Source: Nymphalis io
Taxonomy: Eukaryota; Arthropoda; Insecta; Lepidoptera; Nymphalidae
Assembly (NCBI RefSeq): GCF_905147045.1
Contig: NC_065918.1
Location: 10,540,001-10,604,000 of the forward strand
Reading direction: 5' to 3'
DNA length: 64,000 nt
Part shown: positions 11,073 through 23,739 of the stretch, piece by piece
Position numbering within the stretch: the stretch's first letter is position 1
Layout: each line of letters opens with the position of its first letter
Translations under genes and position numbers: made by a program
Notes under the pieces: model-generated
Databases searched by the model: none
What the model saw: the letters and a program-made list of their open reading frames with translations, nothing else
Told to the model about the DNA's origin: nothing

Positions 11073-12457
11073 AAGCAGGTCGTGCTGAGTATGAGGAGCC
11101 AGCATTTAATCATATGGAGCGGACGGCAGCAGATACAGAAGCAGCACATGACCTGCTCTCACTCGCCAACAGTCTGCCACCACGGCCGCTTCAGCCACCA
11201 CAACCATCACTACCACCACCACCACCACCACCACCACCCGCTCCAGTATTTACCATGCTGCCTCCTTCCGAAACACCAATGGTCCCTGTTTATACCTACA
11301 CCATACAGCCAACCAACATTTTCGGCGTCCCCGAGGAGCCTCGTGAACCTCTCTATCACATTTTTCCCACGATCGCACCCATACAGCATTTCGAATATAT
11401 GCTTGAACCTCAATTCGGTTATCTCGCTTACCAACCAATGCCAGAGCAGCAAATCCAATTCGTAGAATCAGTAGCAGTACCAGTTATTGAAACCCTTCAT
11501 ACACTAAATCACTATCCAATGCATGCACCGCAAATGGAACCTATATTACTAGCTGAACCGCTGCTCCAACCCCTGCAACCTATCTTCCAAACCTTCCCTC
11601 AACCTCTACAGGAACCGCTGCTTCAAACCATGCACGCTCTACCCCAAACCATGCTCCAATTCCTGCCCCAAGCCGTGCTCGAACCCCTACCCCAAATTAT
11701 ACAGGAACCTCTGCCCGCACCCTTGCCCACACCTCTGCCCGCACCCTTACCCACATCCCAGCCCGCACTCGTGCCTGAACCCTTGCCCGAACCACTGCCC
11801 GAACCCATGCACGAACCCATGCGCGAGCCCATGCGCGAGCCCATGCACGAATCCATGCACGAACCCATGCACAAACCGATGCACGAACCGAAGCCCGTAC
11901 TGGAGCCCGGATCACAAACGGAACCAGAACTCGAACAAGAATTCGACACGGAGCTTGAACTGGAGCCCGAGCTGATAGAAGAAAACTCGTTGCAACATTC
12001 AAAAGATAAAATGAACAAATACGATTGTGATGAATGTGGCAAACGCTACGCAACGTCATCAAACTTGTCACGCCACAAGCAAACTCATCGCAGTCTCGAT
12101 TCGAATGAAGCAAAGCGCTGCAGCGAATGTGGCAAAGCATATGTGTCCATGCCCGCACTCGCGATGCATGTTCTCACCCATAGAATGGGACACGTATGCG
12201 GCGTTTGTGGCAAACAGTTTTCTCGGCCATGGCTCCTCCGCGGACACTTGCGTTCACACACTGGCGAAAGACCGTATGACTGTCCCGTCTCTGGCTGTGG
12301 CAAGGCATTCGCGGATCGCTCCAATCTACGCGCTCATCTGCAGACCCATTCAGGAGAAAAAAATTACGAATGTTGTCGCTGTCACAAAACATTTGCTCTG
12401 AAGAGCTACCTCACAAAGCATCTGGAGACGACGTGTCTGGTCTTCATGAACGAATGA
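11073..12457 (+). CDS. Scratch-family zinc-finger repressor, last exon (tandem paralogue of scrt)
   Basis: A Snail/Scratch-superfamily C2H2 protein, expected to act in the nucleus as a sequence-specific repressor. The exon starts at a splice acceptor (ends TTGTTACAG at 11072) and enters in phase 1. An in-frame Met lies at 11114, but the SNAG repression domain should be on an upstream exon, which I cannot find in the window. Counting from that Met: the family motif TEAAHDLLSL near residue 8, a long Pro/Glu/Met-rich region to about residue 290, then five fingers at 303-325, 334-356, 360-382, 388-412 and 418-441. The last is C2HC type, ending TKHLETTC. Finger 1 (YATSSNLSRHKQTH) and finger 2 (YVSMPALAMHVLTH) are characteristic of Scratch. 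Finger 4 has an odd C-x4-C spacing (CPVSGC). The neighbouring downstream gene is scrt, same strand. Confidence 0.9.
11208..11238 (+). repeat. (CCA)n tract encoding polyproline
   Basis: An imperfect CCA/CAC run encodes about nine consecutive prolines inside the zinc-finger exon. Trinucleotide tracts like this are prone to length variation. Confidence 0.9.
11690..11905 (+). repeat. Coding minisatellite, 12-bp period (EPMH/EPLP repeats)
   Basis: Tandem 12-bp units such as GAACCCATGCAC and CTGCCCGCACCC encode a run of tetrapeptides (PLPA/PLPT, then EPLP, then EPMH and EPMR). All units stay in frame. The region sits between the conserved N-terminal motif and the fingers and probably forms a disordered linker. 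The many open frames on the opposite strand are shadows of this repeat. Confidence 0.9.
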
Positions 12458-12463
12458 AATAAA
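12458..12463 (+). terminator. Poly(A) signal directly after the stop codon
   Basis: AATAAA begins at the first base after the TGA at 12455-12457. If used, the 3' UTR would be only about 20-30 nt. A second AATAAA lies at 12856-12861, giving a more usual UTR of about 420 nt. Which one is used cannot be decided from sequence. Confidence 0.4.
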
Positions 12464-15271
12464 CAGAAGTCTACCAAAAATTGCAACGAATAACTTCTCT
12501 ATGAACTTCTTTACATCTTTATATTGAAACATTAATATATAAGTAAAGCGATTGTAAATGGCGGCGGCATAAAAAATGATAAGCAATAATTGTGTACCTA
12601 ATATTGATACGGCTCTTTCTATAAGGTGTAAAAAACATATTTTTTCTTGAAAATAGATAAATCCAGCATCGACGGATTTAATCATGTCAATTTATGTCAA
12701 GAGCCTGCAATGTTATTAACGTAATTTATTATACGTAGTAATTTTAAATCTTACGGTAAGTATACGCCACACGCGTGATGCGAGACGTTATAGGTAGTAG
12801 TTACGGTGATACGTAGAGACTTAATGAAACCGTCGAGCTGTGGTACAAAGAGAGCAATAAAGTAATGTGAGTAGAAGAAAGTCGTAAGTGCACGAGTAGC
12901 GTGCGATGCCTAGTCAGTAGAAAGTATCTTCGTGTACGGCGCCCGCGCCGTCAAAGGACCAAACTGTTGCCCGCGCCTCCCTCGCATTTTACACAATTAT
13001 GTTTCATTGTTTACTGATGCACAAAAGGTATTTTGTTGTCATGTAAATCTTACAAAAATAAATTTATGTTCTAAAATTGAAGTAGGCACGTTCTAGTAAC
13101 AAATTGAATAAATTTCGTGATTTATTTAGGTTTTTAAAGGGTCAGTTTATATAACGATAGATCGCCATTCACTGTCGCTGTTCATTATTTACGTAAATAC
13201 ATCACTGGCAAATATAAGCAACTTCTTTAAACGTATGAATTAATTGTTCTGAGTTCGTGTGTTTGTGTGTGTGTTTGCCCATAACTGACGTGCACTTATA
13301 GTTAACTTAAACAGTCATTACTTTCATCCGACGATATTAAGGGTAAATTTTAGTGCATATAAATTTGTAGAGATGTAGATGTTAAGATCGAATCGACTTA
13401 GATTAATTAAAACTTTAGAGTATTATACAATAAGTTTCATATTCATTTACAAAAACCAAAGCTTGGCATTTGTAATATTCGTTAGCGTAAGTATTCCTGT
13501 GAATATCGTATTCAGATATTGTAATAATATCAATTTACACAATTTTAATGCAAAAAAGGTAAATATAAAGCAAGTTGAGAAAATATTTTTATAGACACAT
13601 GCGTAGAATGTTAGGAGAGCAGTATTTGTGATGTAATTCATTTAAATAGGTTAGTGATCATAAGACGTGTAGCTTTATAAATTTGTTATATTAAAAGTAA
13701 GGGTCATAATAAACACCAAAGCCTTTTGGGTTTTTTTTAAGACAGCCAATTACGTTAATGATATGAATAATTAATCCGTTGCTTTTAAACTTTTATAGAA
13801 TAATAAGCAGAGCGTGATAAAATATTTCATAGGAGTGTAGTTTACTAACGTACGTCATTATAGAGAGTTTTACAATACCTACTCTGTTGTAAAACTAGAG
13901 ATTTACATTTTGTAATTATATCCAATACATTTGTGATTGTTATATACAAAATAAAATCAACAATAGTATTTAAATCTATTCTTAAGCTAAATCTGTATAA
14001 ATATAATTCAGTATGCGTTCGAAATATGATCAAAAATTGTTTTCATTATGAATTTTGTTTCTAGTTTGTACATACACCTGTTTGCATATTTCAACCACAT
14101 TGTCATAAAAAAAATGTCAAAATGCGATACTTCAACGAAACATATTTGTATAATATTGTTCAAAATTTATTCATGTTACACGTTTAAGAGTGATAGGCGT
14201 ATGATAACCATTTTTTAATATATTAGGCACATAAAAAATATATATTTAAAAAAAATATTTAAAAAAGGATTGGCCTAATATTGAAAGTATTTTTATTTTC
14301 AAATAAGATTTCGTCCGCTTTGAGCCATGCCGAAAAATGTTCTTCTTCTACATACGTAAATTTGGTTAAAGATATAATTTTATGTCTTACGAGACAGCAA
14401 TATTTATTCATGAATAAATAACAAATAGTATTATATAAATCATTTAAGCATATTCAAAGCTCTATTCAAATCGAGTATTTATACTCTTATTCTTTCAATT
14501 TCATCTAGTCGATTATTAGTTTTAATGAACGCATTCAATTAAATTATAATGCTGTTACCGTATCATTGTTGGCATATTTTTTTATTTGAAAAAGTGAAAC
14601 AATCAGTCATTTTATGTGCAATTTTACATAAATAAGTAATTTATAAATAAGAAATTAGAAAATTTAGATTGCAGGGTTATGAACTCGAGCACCTAATCCC
14701 ACCTTTAATTAATATTTTGTCAATTTATTGATCATTTGTCAATTTGTCGTTATAATATTTTTAATATATCACTTATATTAAAAGCGTAGCGATATATATA
14801 TATTAAAATTCGGTTTTAGTTGATAATATCCTAATTATAAAATAATGAATGAAGTCAATTCATTAAGCAGCGTGGGATTCTGATGTGAAAAAATAGTTAT
14901 GTAAAAATAAGATAAATATTGAATATGGTTTTTGAATGAACCTTTAAAAGACTGATAGTGTATCACATGTGTATCACTGTAAAATAAGTACCGAGGAGCC
15001 ACAGCAACCAACTCACTTTATCGAGTCAAGTCTTCCAAAATATGTGCCGCCGAGCAATATACTCGGGAAACTGTTTCCCTCGTTGACTTGAGGAGTGGTT
15101 TCCAAACGCATCCGATTTATCATTAATTCCACAAACATAAACTTATTACTCTTATTATTTAATACGCTACACGAAACAAAACAAATGAATAGTTTCATTA
15201 TGACGTAAATAATTTACTGAATATTGTACTATCACTTTAAGTTAGTTTTATTTAAAAATATACTTACACAT

Positions 15272-15306
15272 TGAATTTCATATTCACATATTGAATTTCA
15301 TATTCA
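15272..15306. repeat. Short tandem duplication
   Basis: CATTGAATTTCATATTC occurs twice in direct tandem, separated only by ACAT. A recent small duplication. Confidence 0.85.
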
Positions 15307-18300
15307 AACGAAGTTGTCGTTCAAAAACGTTTTATGAGAAAAGTAATTTGAAAAGCGAAGTTTCTTTTGTGAGGAAGGCAACAGGCACAACGCATAGTTG
15401 AAGTTGCTTAATAAGTTTTCTCTCGCAGACTAGTGTGAATCTTTGCGATTTATGTGAAATTTGTTGCTTATAAAAATACTCTGTCTATTCAGTAAAATTG
15501 GTAACAAATAATTCTAATGTAATATACACACTTCAATATAGCAGCTGTCACGATAAAAAAACGTTGTATTTAATACAATACGATTGCCATACAAACTGCT
15601 CATAAAAGGATTCTGTATTGTAAACCATAACACGTTAAAATTACTCATTTTTCATCGAAGTCTACATGACGCTTTAAATTATATTAAATTATTAAAACAC
15701 GTGAGATGTAATTATCTGGCGTAACAAACTGTACGTTTATTGTTTTTAAAATATGTATTCCTCATAAAATATTTACCCAATCATTGATCTCATAAAACAT
15801 ATAAGCTATGACTCCATTTTATTTAAACTTTTTTATTGATTTAATGTGATTGTGTGAACTACTATTGTATAATACTAATAATTTCATATTATTAAGCTAA
15901 TTATTATACCTAGATATAACTTAACGCTATCCTTAATATTCTAGTCATATTTGTCTGTGAAATACGCACGATCATATATAATATTGTGTAGAATTAAACA
16001 TTAAGAGAAATCAAAAGCAATACTTTCTGTACAATTTTCTGTAGGCGATAAAGATATTAATATTTTAACGTATATTCATAAGTTTCATAGTCTATAAATT
16101 CTGAAAACTTTTATCAAAATTGTTACTCTATGATAGGAATTTAAATCTAAAATACTGCGAACATGTACTTATATACAAACTTATATTATGAAACGGATGC
16201 TGAAAATTTAAACAACATTCCAAATATTTTGATTCCACAAAATTATTGGAAAGACTTTTATCATATTATGTTTTGTTTATAACTTTAATATAAAAAAAGA
16301 TTAATTATAAGACTCTGGTCTGTGAGTTTGTTTGTTGAAAGACTTTGGGGACTTTGCAACCGAAACGCTTATTTATTGTAAAAACATAATACAGGTGACA
16401 AATCATGCTTGAATTGATTTCGTAAGGTACATTAAACATAATACAAAGCAATTCCTTGAAAACATAAATGTTGAAAAAATGTTTAAATTATGCTTTCGTT
16501 ATAAAAATATAAAAACTTTTGAATAATGTTCTTATATAGTTCAAACATTTCAATTTACGCTCTAATGCTCACGCATCGTATAAACAAATCTTTACACGAA
16601 TTAAGATATTGAAAATTGTGATTATGCGTTTCTGGGAAATGATAACTTAAACTTTACAAATATTTATATTTTTATTACAGGCAACACTATGATAACTGTC
16701 ACATAAATATATATGTAAATAATACAATCACGGAAACAAACTAAAATGTTTTGGGAATTACAAAAATAAATATTATATCAATGTATTATGTTAACAATAA
16801 CTTAAGAATTCAAAATGAACATATAGTATATTTTACATTTAAAAAAAATGACAACGAATACTAGCGAATTCCGATTAAAATTATTTATATATATATATGG
16901 GTATTTAGTAAGGAAAATACAACGATTATAATTATGCTGAATTAAATTTTTTAAATAATAAATATATAACATGTATTAGCGTATCAAAACTTGGCAGGAA
17001 TTCAGCGAACAAATATTTACAAATTCAGAGTTGAATTGGAATTATTTTCTAAAATATATGATTAATGTATTTACTTAGCCAGTAATATATTTCTTTTATT
17101 ACTAAGGTATTATATGTATGTTCAAATAGTCATCGAATTACAGCGATTAACAACAACAGCAATTAAGCGATTGAAAATTACAAAAAAAAGTATGTAAATT
17201 TTATATAAGGTATTTTAAATTTCGACATCGGTGAAAGACGTTAATAATATTATACAAATGTAATGTGTACATAGCTTGTTGTGTAAACATTTTTGTAGTA
17301 TTTACCAAATATTCTCTATAGAAAAAAAAATGTGTAGCTTAACTTTTGAAGTATATTGTTATTTAATGTATTATCATATATTCAATGTGTAATTTTCAAT
17401 AACATACGTAATCCTTTGTCATTTCGTAGTAACCTATATTATTAATAATTGTCTGCGTATATTCATGTTTAAAATTAATAATAAGTAAGAAGCGCTATCT
17501 TCAAAGCGTAGAGACTACTGCCTGTAGAAAGATAAGAAGAAATATTAATCTTCGTGAAGTTTTACCGTGAAAAGCCTTTACGTCACTAGAAACATTAAAG
17601 GTACGGCTATTTAACTGCGTCCAGTTCCCCCGTGTCCTTCGTGCGTTGCAGATAGCACATCTTACTAATACAATAGAGGCAATGTACAGACGATGTTTCT
17701 CAATAAGATATCTTAACATTTTTTGTGAGAACGTAAATAAAAAACGCGTATTAGTATTAATACACGTAGTTGTAAATGTTTACGTTCCAGAAAAAGAAAT
17801 TATTAACCGATATTTCATATATTTATTACATCGAAGAACTATATTTATAATAAAATACCAAAAGTTTTGTGTAATATGTAACTAAATAGTACCTTTTTTT
17901 TTTAATAAAATGCTTAATTAATTTTCTATACTTAAAAACAATATTTGAACAACGATTTTTGTAAATTTTATAGTTTTCGGCACTTTATATTGTAGTAGAT
18001 GGAAACACGTAGGTTTAGAACTTATATTGTAACGTTTAAAACGCGCTGATAAACATCTAAGCTGCTTTGTTATACGAAATACATATATTGTAATTTAGAA
18101 ATGCATTTATGGTAAAATAAAAAGTAGGACACTTACATTGTTCTTATTATTGTAGACATTTTTCCATTCCAATTATATTTAAGAAAATAATCATTCAATA
18201 CAATATATTTCAATTAAGAATATATTTTTACATGAAACATTTAAAGAGGTTAGTTAAATGCTAGCCCACGTTGTCAATGTTTTCTCGTCTTAAATCTGCA

Positions 18301-18719
18301 ACATAGAAATAAAAAAAAATCCTTTAAAGAACTTTAACCATCAGCTGAATTTCTTATATAACTGATATATTTAAGTTCTTTTTTTTTGTTGTTGTCGTGC
18401 ATATTGTAATTCAATATACAGGTAATATTGAATTCGATTTTTTTTTTCACTATCTAATTTAGTTATATATTAATTTTACTTGATTCGTATTTAATATTTC
18501 AAAAGGTTCAAATAAATACAAGACACATCGAGATTATTTTATGATGAAATTTATGAAAATAATTGAAAATTAAGATGTAAATAATTTTGATTTTTTTTAG
18601 ATTAATGAAAATGTCATGTTGTCCACAATGAACGAGCAACCTTAGAGCGTTTCACATGTAATACGATGATAATAGTTAAATTTTTAATAAATTAGGCCGA
18701 TAAAGTTCTACCTCGTGTA

Positions 18720-18775
18720 AGTCCACCTTCCCGCAGTGGAACAGCGTGGTGGAATATTCATATTCTAAGTGTAGT
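18720..18775 (+). repeat. Fragment of a lepidopteran interspersed repeat
   Basis: CAGTGGAACAGCGTGGTGGAA matches the block GGATCAGTGTGGTGGAAAAG in the longer copy at 22385-22580. Only the core is preserved. Confidence 0.45.
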
Positions 18776-19238
18776 TACTCATGAATATTATTCATATTTT
18801 TTACCAAAATCATTCAAACAGGAATTCATATAAAATTAAAATATTAAAATAAACTTAGATAGTCATATTTTTATTTTTAGACTTTTTTTAATTCGAAAAT
18901 ATAATGTAACATTTAAAGTAAGCATTAAAAATAAAATTAATGATGTCCTACAGATTTGCACATAAAATAAACTTTGGGCTTTATTTTAGTGACTTTTTTA
19001 GTGCAAAACAACGACAATAATTATTTCAATAAAAAATATAATATTCTCTGAGTCATGATAATAATATCTATTAAACCAAAGAATAAATCTATAACTAAAA
19101 ATAAATATTTTGATATTTTAAAGGACTTTTATATTCGTTACATCATTATTACAAATTAATTTTGTATTTTTATTCACAATCATCAAAATTGTTTTTATAA
19201 AATTATCCACTTAATAATCTTAAAATAAGGTTGAAAAG

Positions 19239-19648
19239 TTAGTTACGTATTAATAGCAGCGTGCAAATGCACCCGAGAGCGTGAGGCGAGCGTGTCAGCA
19301 AAGTCCGCGCTACTTCCACCGGTTGATTGCGAGTAGCAGTTGGGTCGCGGTTCTTTGCTCGAGTCCGCACCGTCTTCGTTAGTATCGCTCCAAGTTGGCA
19401 GGCAAAGTTTGTGCGGCGTGGTGCGCGTGCCACCCTCCACCCACATCGATCGAAGTGGCGGCGCGCGCACCACCCCTCTGCAAATATATATCGCGGAACG
19501 CACGAGAAACCCTCACAACGCAAGAGGACGCGCGCGATCGCCTGTAACGCCGCTCGCCAGGGGCGCCGCTCTTTCTCTTTTCTCTCTTTTTCTCTGTTCG
19601 TCTGTTTCTCGCTGATGTGGTCGCGCTGAGGCCGATGCGGGCGCCGCC
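19239..19648 (+). promoter_or_regulatory. GC-rich promoter and 5' UTR region of scrt
   Basis: The composition changes abruptly from AT-rich spacer to a GC-rich island ending at the scrt start codon. CAAATATATA at 19481-19490 could be a TATA box, giving a start site near 19510-19520. Downstream lies a pyrimidine-rich UTR (19568-19612). Open frames on both strands across this island are composition artefacts. The start site is inferred, not shown. Confidence 0.55.
19615..19629 (+). promoter_or_regulatory. Upstream mini-ORF in the scrt 5' UTR
   Basis: ATG at 19615 opens a four-codon frame (M-W-S-R) that stops at 19627-19629. Its context is weak (C at -3), so most ribosomes should scan past it. 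It ends 19 nt before the scrt ATG. Confidence 0.5.
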
Positions 19649-19916
19649 ATGCCGCGCTGCCTCATGGCCAAGAAGTGGAAGGCGGCTCAGGCAACCGAGC
19701 TGGCCGACGAGTCCGATGAGGAGATCGACGTGGTCGGCGAGGGGCGCGGCCGGAGCCCCGCGCCCGCCGCCACTGCGCCGGGGCCCTCACCTCGCGACCC
19801 CGAGCCAACTCTCCTCTACAATGGTAAGCACTTGTTACTCGCAATCAACTTTAGCTATTTTTCAAATATATAAGCCGTTATCAGCCTGTGACTTGGATAG
19901 TGTACGATTTACATAA
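19635..19916 (+). promoter_or_regulatory. Overlapping upstream ORF across scrt exon 1
   Basis: A second upstream ATG (19635, C at -3, weak) is in the +1 frame relative to scrt and stays open through the whole of exon 1, past the splice donor. The scrt ATG at 19649 has G at -3 and follows GCCGCC, a better context. In the spliced mRNA this frame would continue into exon 2. Such an arrangement normally lowers translation of the main ORF. Confidence 0.4.
19649..19823 (+). CDS. Scratch transcriptional repressor, exon 1 (SNAG domain)
   Basis: The first coding exon of scrt. It begins with MPRCLMAKKW, a SNAG domain, the N-terminal motif by which Snail/Scratch proteins recruit corepressors. An acidic segment (residues 18-28) and a Pro/Ala-rich segment follow. 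The exon encodes 58 codons plus one base and ends at a consensus donor (ATG|GTAAGC at 19823/19824), so the intron is phase 1 and the Gly codon is completed by GT of exon 2 at 44142. The start is supported by the SNAG motif, which must sit at the extreme N-terminus, and by the GCCGCC context. The GC-rich exon contrasts sharply with the intron after it. Confidence 0.9.
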
Positions 19917-20854
19917 ACAGAAACGTATTACTATTACATTACTTAAATATGATATACAATCGTGACTTTGATTTTGAAATATTTTTTGAATTGTTTTTAT
20001 ATCAAATGTATCTAACTATCCATAAAAAAAACAAAATACGACAAGCTGATACGACTTAAATAATAGTTTTATAAAGGTTCTATGTACTGATTACTTCAAC
20101 TATACTTGTGTATATGAATGACGCAAGACTTTAATATAACCTAAAACATCTTAAAAAGGTAATGTATATTACGTTTAAGAGATCAGCTCGTAACAATAAA
20201 ATAAAATTTATAATATCGTACATATATTTTACATTTTAAGCTTTGCCGTATATGCGATTGCTGATATATTTTTTCGCGAATTCTATATCAATAAAATAAG
20301 TTATAACGCTATGCGCATGCGATACGCCATTGCATTTATTTATCATTTAAAAATGTCATTTATTAAGATACCAGTTGCTAAGAACACCTCATGTAGACAG
20401 TAAAACACATCACTATGCTCACGTATGAATCCTTACATGGTATTGTATAGTTAGGGTCATTGGGGCTTAATAATATGATTGGGTATATATAGAGATAATA
20501 CCAATATTCTATGTTGCTGTGAACTGTTTAACGTCTACCTTTTTCAATCTTCTTAAATCGAAATAGTATATGTGCTTATATAATAATCTATTACTAAATC
20601 GCCGTATGGGTTTATATGGTATTTGAAATATTTACTTTTTAAAAACAAGTATCGAAAAGATAAGCTGAAGTAATATTATTAAATACTTTATTTATTTTAT
20701 GCCGACAGTAATTTTACATATTATTTAATAAAGTAATATATGCAGAAGAAATATTAAACAAAATCTTTAAATGAATCTTTTAGCAAGGGGCAAGGTCGTG
20801 TGGATCATTTTTTATTGTTTACAAATATAATAATTAAATAATATTAATAATATA

Positions 20855-21122
20855 ATAATAATAATATCCTGGGACATTTTTCACACACGGCCATCTGATC
20901 CCAAATTAAGCTTGTACAAAGCTTGTGCTATGGAAACCAGACAACTGATATACTACATATACTACTTTTCTTTTGTAAATACATACTTATATAAATAATT
21001 ACACCCAGACTTAGGACAAACTGACATGTTCATGCACACAAATGTCTGTCCTGGGTGGGAATCGAACCCACAACCTTCGGCGTGAAAGGCAAGTATCTAC
21101 CAACCACGCCAACCGGCTCGTC
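20855..21122 (-). repeat. tRNA-derived SINE, minus strand
   Basis: On the minus strand the repeat begins GACGAGCCGGTTGGCGTGG, like a tRNA box A region, and carries a box B match (GGTTCGATTCC, reverse complement at 21058-21068) at tRNA-like spacing. A non-tRNA tail runs to about 20855. No complete cloverleaf forms, so it is a SINE and not a tRNA gene. Confidence 0.75.
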
Positions 21123-22384
21123 AATAATTAGTTAATAATAATATGCAGGTAGCTGGATTTATATTTACATTATATATATTTATGTCAATTGAATATTATT
21201 ATTACAGTACAGTACACTACATAAAAAATATAATGTAAATAAAAATAAAATATAAATTATAATCCAGCGAGCTGCAACGCAGCACGAGCACGACATCAAT
21301 AAAAAAAATTTAATATTATTAACAACAAAATCAACAATTCTTTATTATTTTTTTAAAAGCTTTTACGCAATTGAAAAACGATATTTTTCCAAAATATTAA
21401 TTAAACAAGAAATATTAAATTCATAAACGATAAAATAAACATTTTTTTTTAAAAGTATAAAAATCATTAAAATAAAAAACAGCTTAAAATGTAGGTTATA
21501 TTCTAAGCCCTTAAATATAATTTTAAAAAGAGGCATTTTTCTATTCGAGTGATAGAAGAATGATTAACGGTCCGTCGCATCACACAACGTAAAAAAACAA
21601 CGATCATCCGCACAGCACGACGGGATTACAAGCCCGCCTCAGGATCTAAATCCGATTATTGAGTACAACATAAGCGTATTTTATACGTAGAAATGCAATT
21701 ACAGCAAATGAAAAAACCTTTACAAAGCCTTTCACGAGGAACCTCCAACATTTTATTAATTTTTATGTTCCAAGGTTACCCTTTTTCAAAAACCTACTCC
21801 CACACTTTCATTATAAATTATTTTGAAAGTTATTTATTTTTAAATACGTCGTTATACAAAATAAATCTTCAGGATTTTACTACTTAATTTTACACTTTTA
21901 CTACACTATTACAATATAGTAGTACGGGATAAAGAGTGGGCAGACCTCGCCTCGCTGCGCACCGCCGCGTCAACGGATCATTCCGTTACGATGATTTATG
22001 TCAAACAGCCTGAGCGCTTTTTTAATATAATCTACACAAAATATTTGAAATAAAACAGATGTTTTTTTATTATTACTAAAATTATCGACGTTAAAATGAC
22101 AATTATTTTTCTGACCTAGACTTATATGATACATTACAACCAAGTGCTAATAAGTTGACGCTAATCAATTATTATGAGCCACTGAAATAATAAACATATA
22201 GTAATCATTTTTATAAATTATGGTAATATAAATGATGATTTATAAAAATTAAATCATAAAAAATCAATAACTCAAGTAAAAAAAAGTCACTCAATCCACA
22301 TTTCACCAAATTTTTATATCCAGTCTATTTATATCTTTAAGCCCGGGCAAGCACCACTGAATTTTCATGTGCTTAATTTGTGAT

Positions 22385-22580
22385 TATAATTCATCTCGTG
22401 CTTGACGATGAAGGAAAACATCGTGAGGAAACCTGCATATGTCTAATTTCACTGAAATTCTGCCATATGTGTATTCTATCAACCCGCATTGGATCAGTGT
22501 GGTGGAAAAGCTCCAAAGCCTTCTCCTCGAAAAGAGAGAGGAGGCCTTAACAGAGCAGTGGGACATTCACAGGCTGTTGC
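22385..22580 (+). repeat. Lepidopteran interspersed repeat (GTGAGGAAACCTGCATATG family)
   Basis: The blocks GAGGAAACCTGCATATGTC, CCCGCATTGGATCAGTGTGG and GCAGTGGGACATTCACAGGC belong to a repeat very common in butterfly and moth genomes. Inverted or partial copies lie at 36045-36190, 18720-18775 and 42395-42480. The open frames across it are incidental. Confidence 0.65.
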
Positions 22581-23739
22581 TGTCGATATCTCCAGTCATC
22601 AATCGAGAAAGCTATCCTCATTTTTATCCTCCTCGACTAACTTTATATACCCTTTATTTTACTGAAATAGATTTTTCCAAGCTATTCAATCCAATGCCTA
22701 AAATCCTTAAATCAATTTCAACAAAATTGTCCAGTAACTTAATACGAAACAAGGCGTGGTGGAGGAAATTGTAGCTATTTCGGTTGTTAGTTCATGTAGT
22801 TCGTCCGTGATCGTTATTGTTCACTTATTGCCTATAATTATAGTACAACCAAAAACGATTGCGTAAACAATCACCGATCAATTCTGAAGTTTACGAAGCA
22901 GGGTACTTTAACTGGTGCATTGTTTGAGATCATAACGATCTTCTTAGACAAGTTTTAATTTCGTAGGAGACACGCTGAGAACAAAAGTCAATTGATTTAA
23001 GCCATCATACTGGCTCCTTCCTTTCGGACCCTTAATGTACAATTTATTTACGTTTATTGCTATTTTTTGCGATGTCTTGCTATTTTTATCATTGGCAGTC
23101 AACAAAACTTACAAATTCGAATATTGGGTCGATTCGTTATTCTGACGTACCTATACCTATACGATAATAGGTTTTATCATATCTAATTCATGTTAACTCT
23201 GAAGCTATACAATAAGGAAACATACATGTTTTGAAGTAGCAGGCAACCGATCTAAACTACAAATCTATAAATGTCAAATTATTTAAAAGGGTGAGAGGGT
23301 GAGAAGCAATGATATTTCTTCTTTAATGTCAAATCAATGATGACAAAAAGTAAAGTCGTATACCATTATGAAATTAATTAAGTAGTAAACTGAAAATTTT
23401 AAATTTGGAATGCTTCACTTGTATACAGACAACTTTGAAGTGAAAAAAGTATTACAACGATTAAATTATTGAACAACATATATGATAATTATTTAAAATA
23501 TGTATTGACTCAAATGGTTGTATGTATATTGAAAAGTGGTCGTAGCTTCCCCAAGGAAATCTTAGTTCTCAAGAGACATTCCATTTACAGCTTATGTTGG
23601 CACTAATGGTTCATAGTTTAGTATGTGCTTCTGAAATTTGGTGTAAACATACTAGACCAAGCGAGCCTGCATTATGTATTCGCAGTAAAATGTTTGGTAA
23701 GTTGCATCATAAATATTATTTAAAGAAAAAAACATATAA

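Larger units (their letters stand above)
12458..19230. other. AT-rich spacer between the two Scratch genes
   Basis: No gene is visible. Beyond the likely 3' UTR of the upstream gene the region is mostly AT-rich with short chance frames. Local departures are a GC-rich patch at about 12935-12990 (CGGCGCCCGCGCCG), a more balanced island at about 15000-15130 and a repeat fragment at 18720-18775. It probably holds cis-regulatory DNA for either gene, but no element can be proved. Confidence 0.5.

Noticed and set aside
11210..12392. Several open frames on the minus strand and other frames across the zinc-finger exon
   Set aside because: They are shadows of the Pro/Glu/Met repeat and the finger codons; the plus-strand Scratch frame explains the conservation and composition.
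19327..19629. 100-codon plus-strand frame and overlapping minus-strand frames in the scrt promoter island
   Set aside because: Few stop codons are expected in GC-rich DNA; no domain, and they lie in the promoter and UTR.
21058..21122. tRNA gene on the minus strand
   Set aside because: Box A and box B matches are present but the cloverleaf is incomplete and a SINE tail follows; it is a tRNA-derived repeat.
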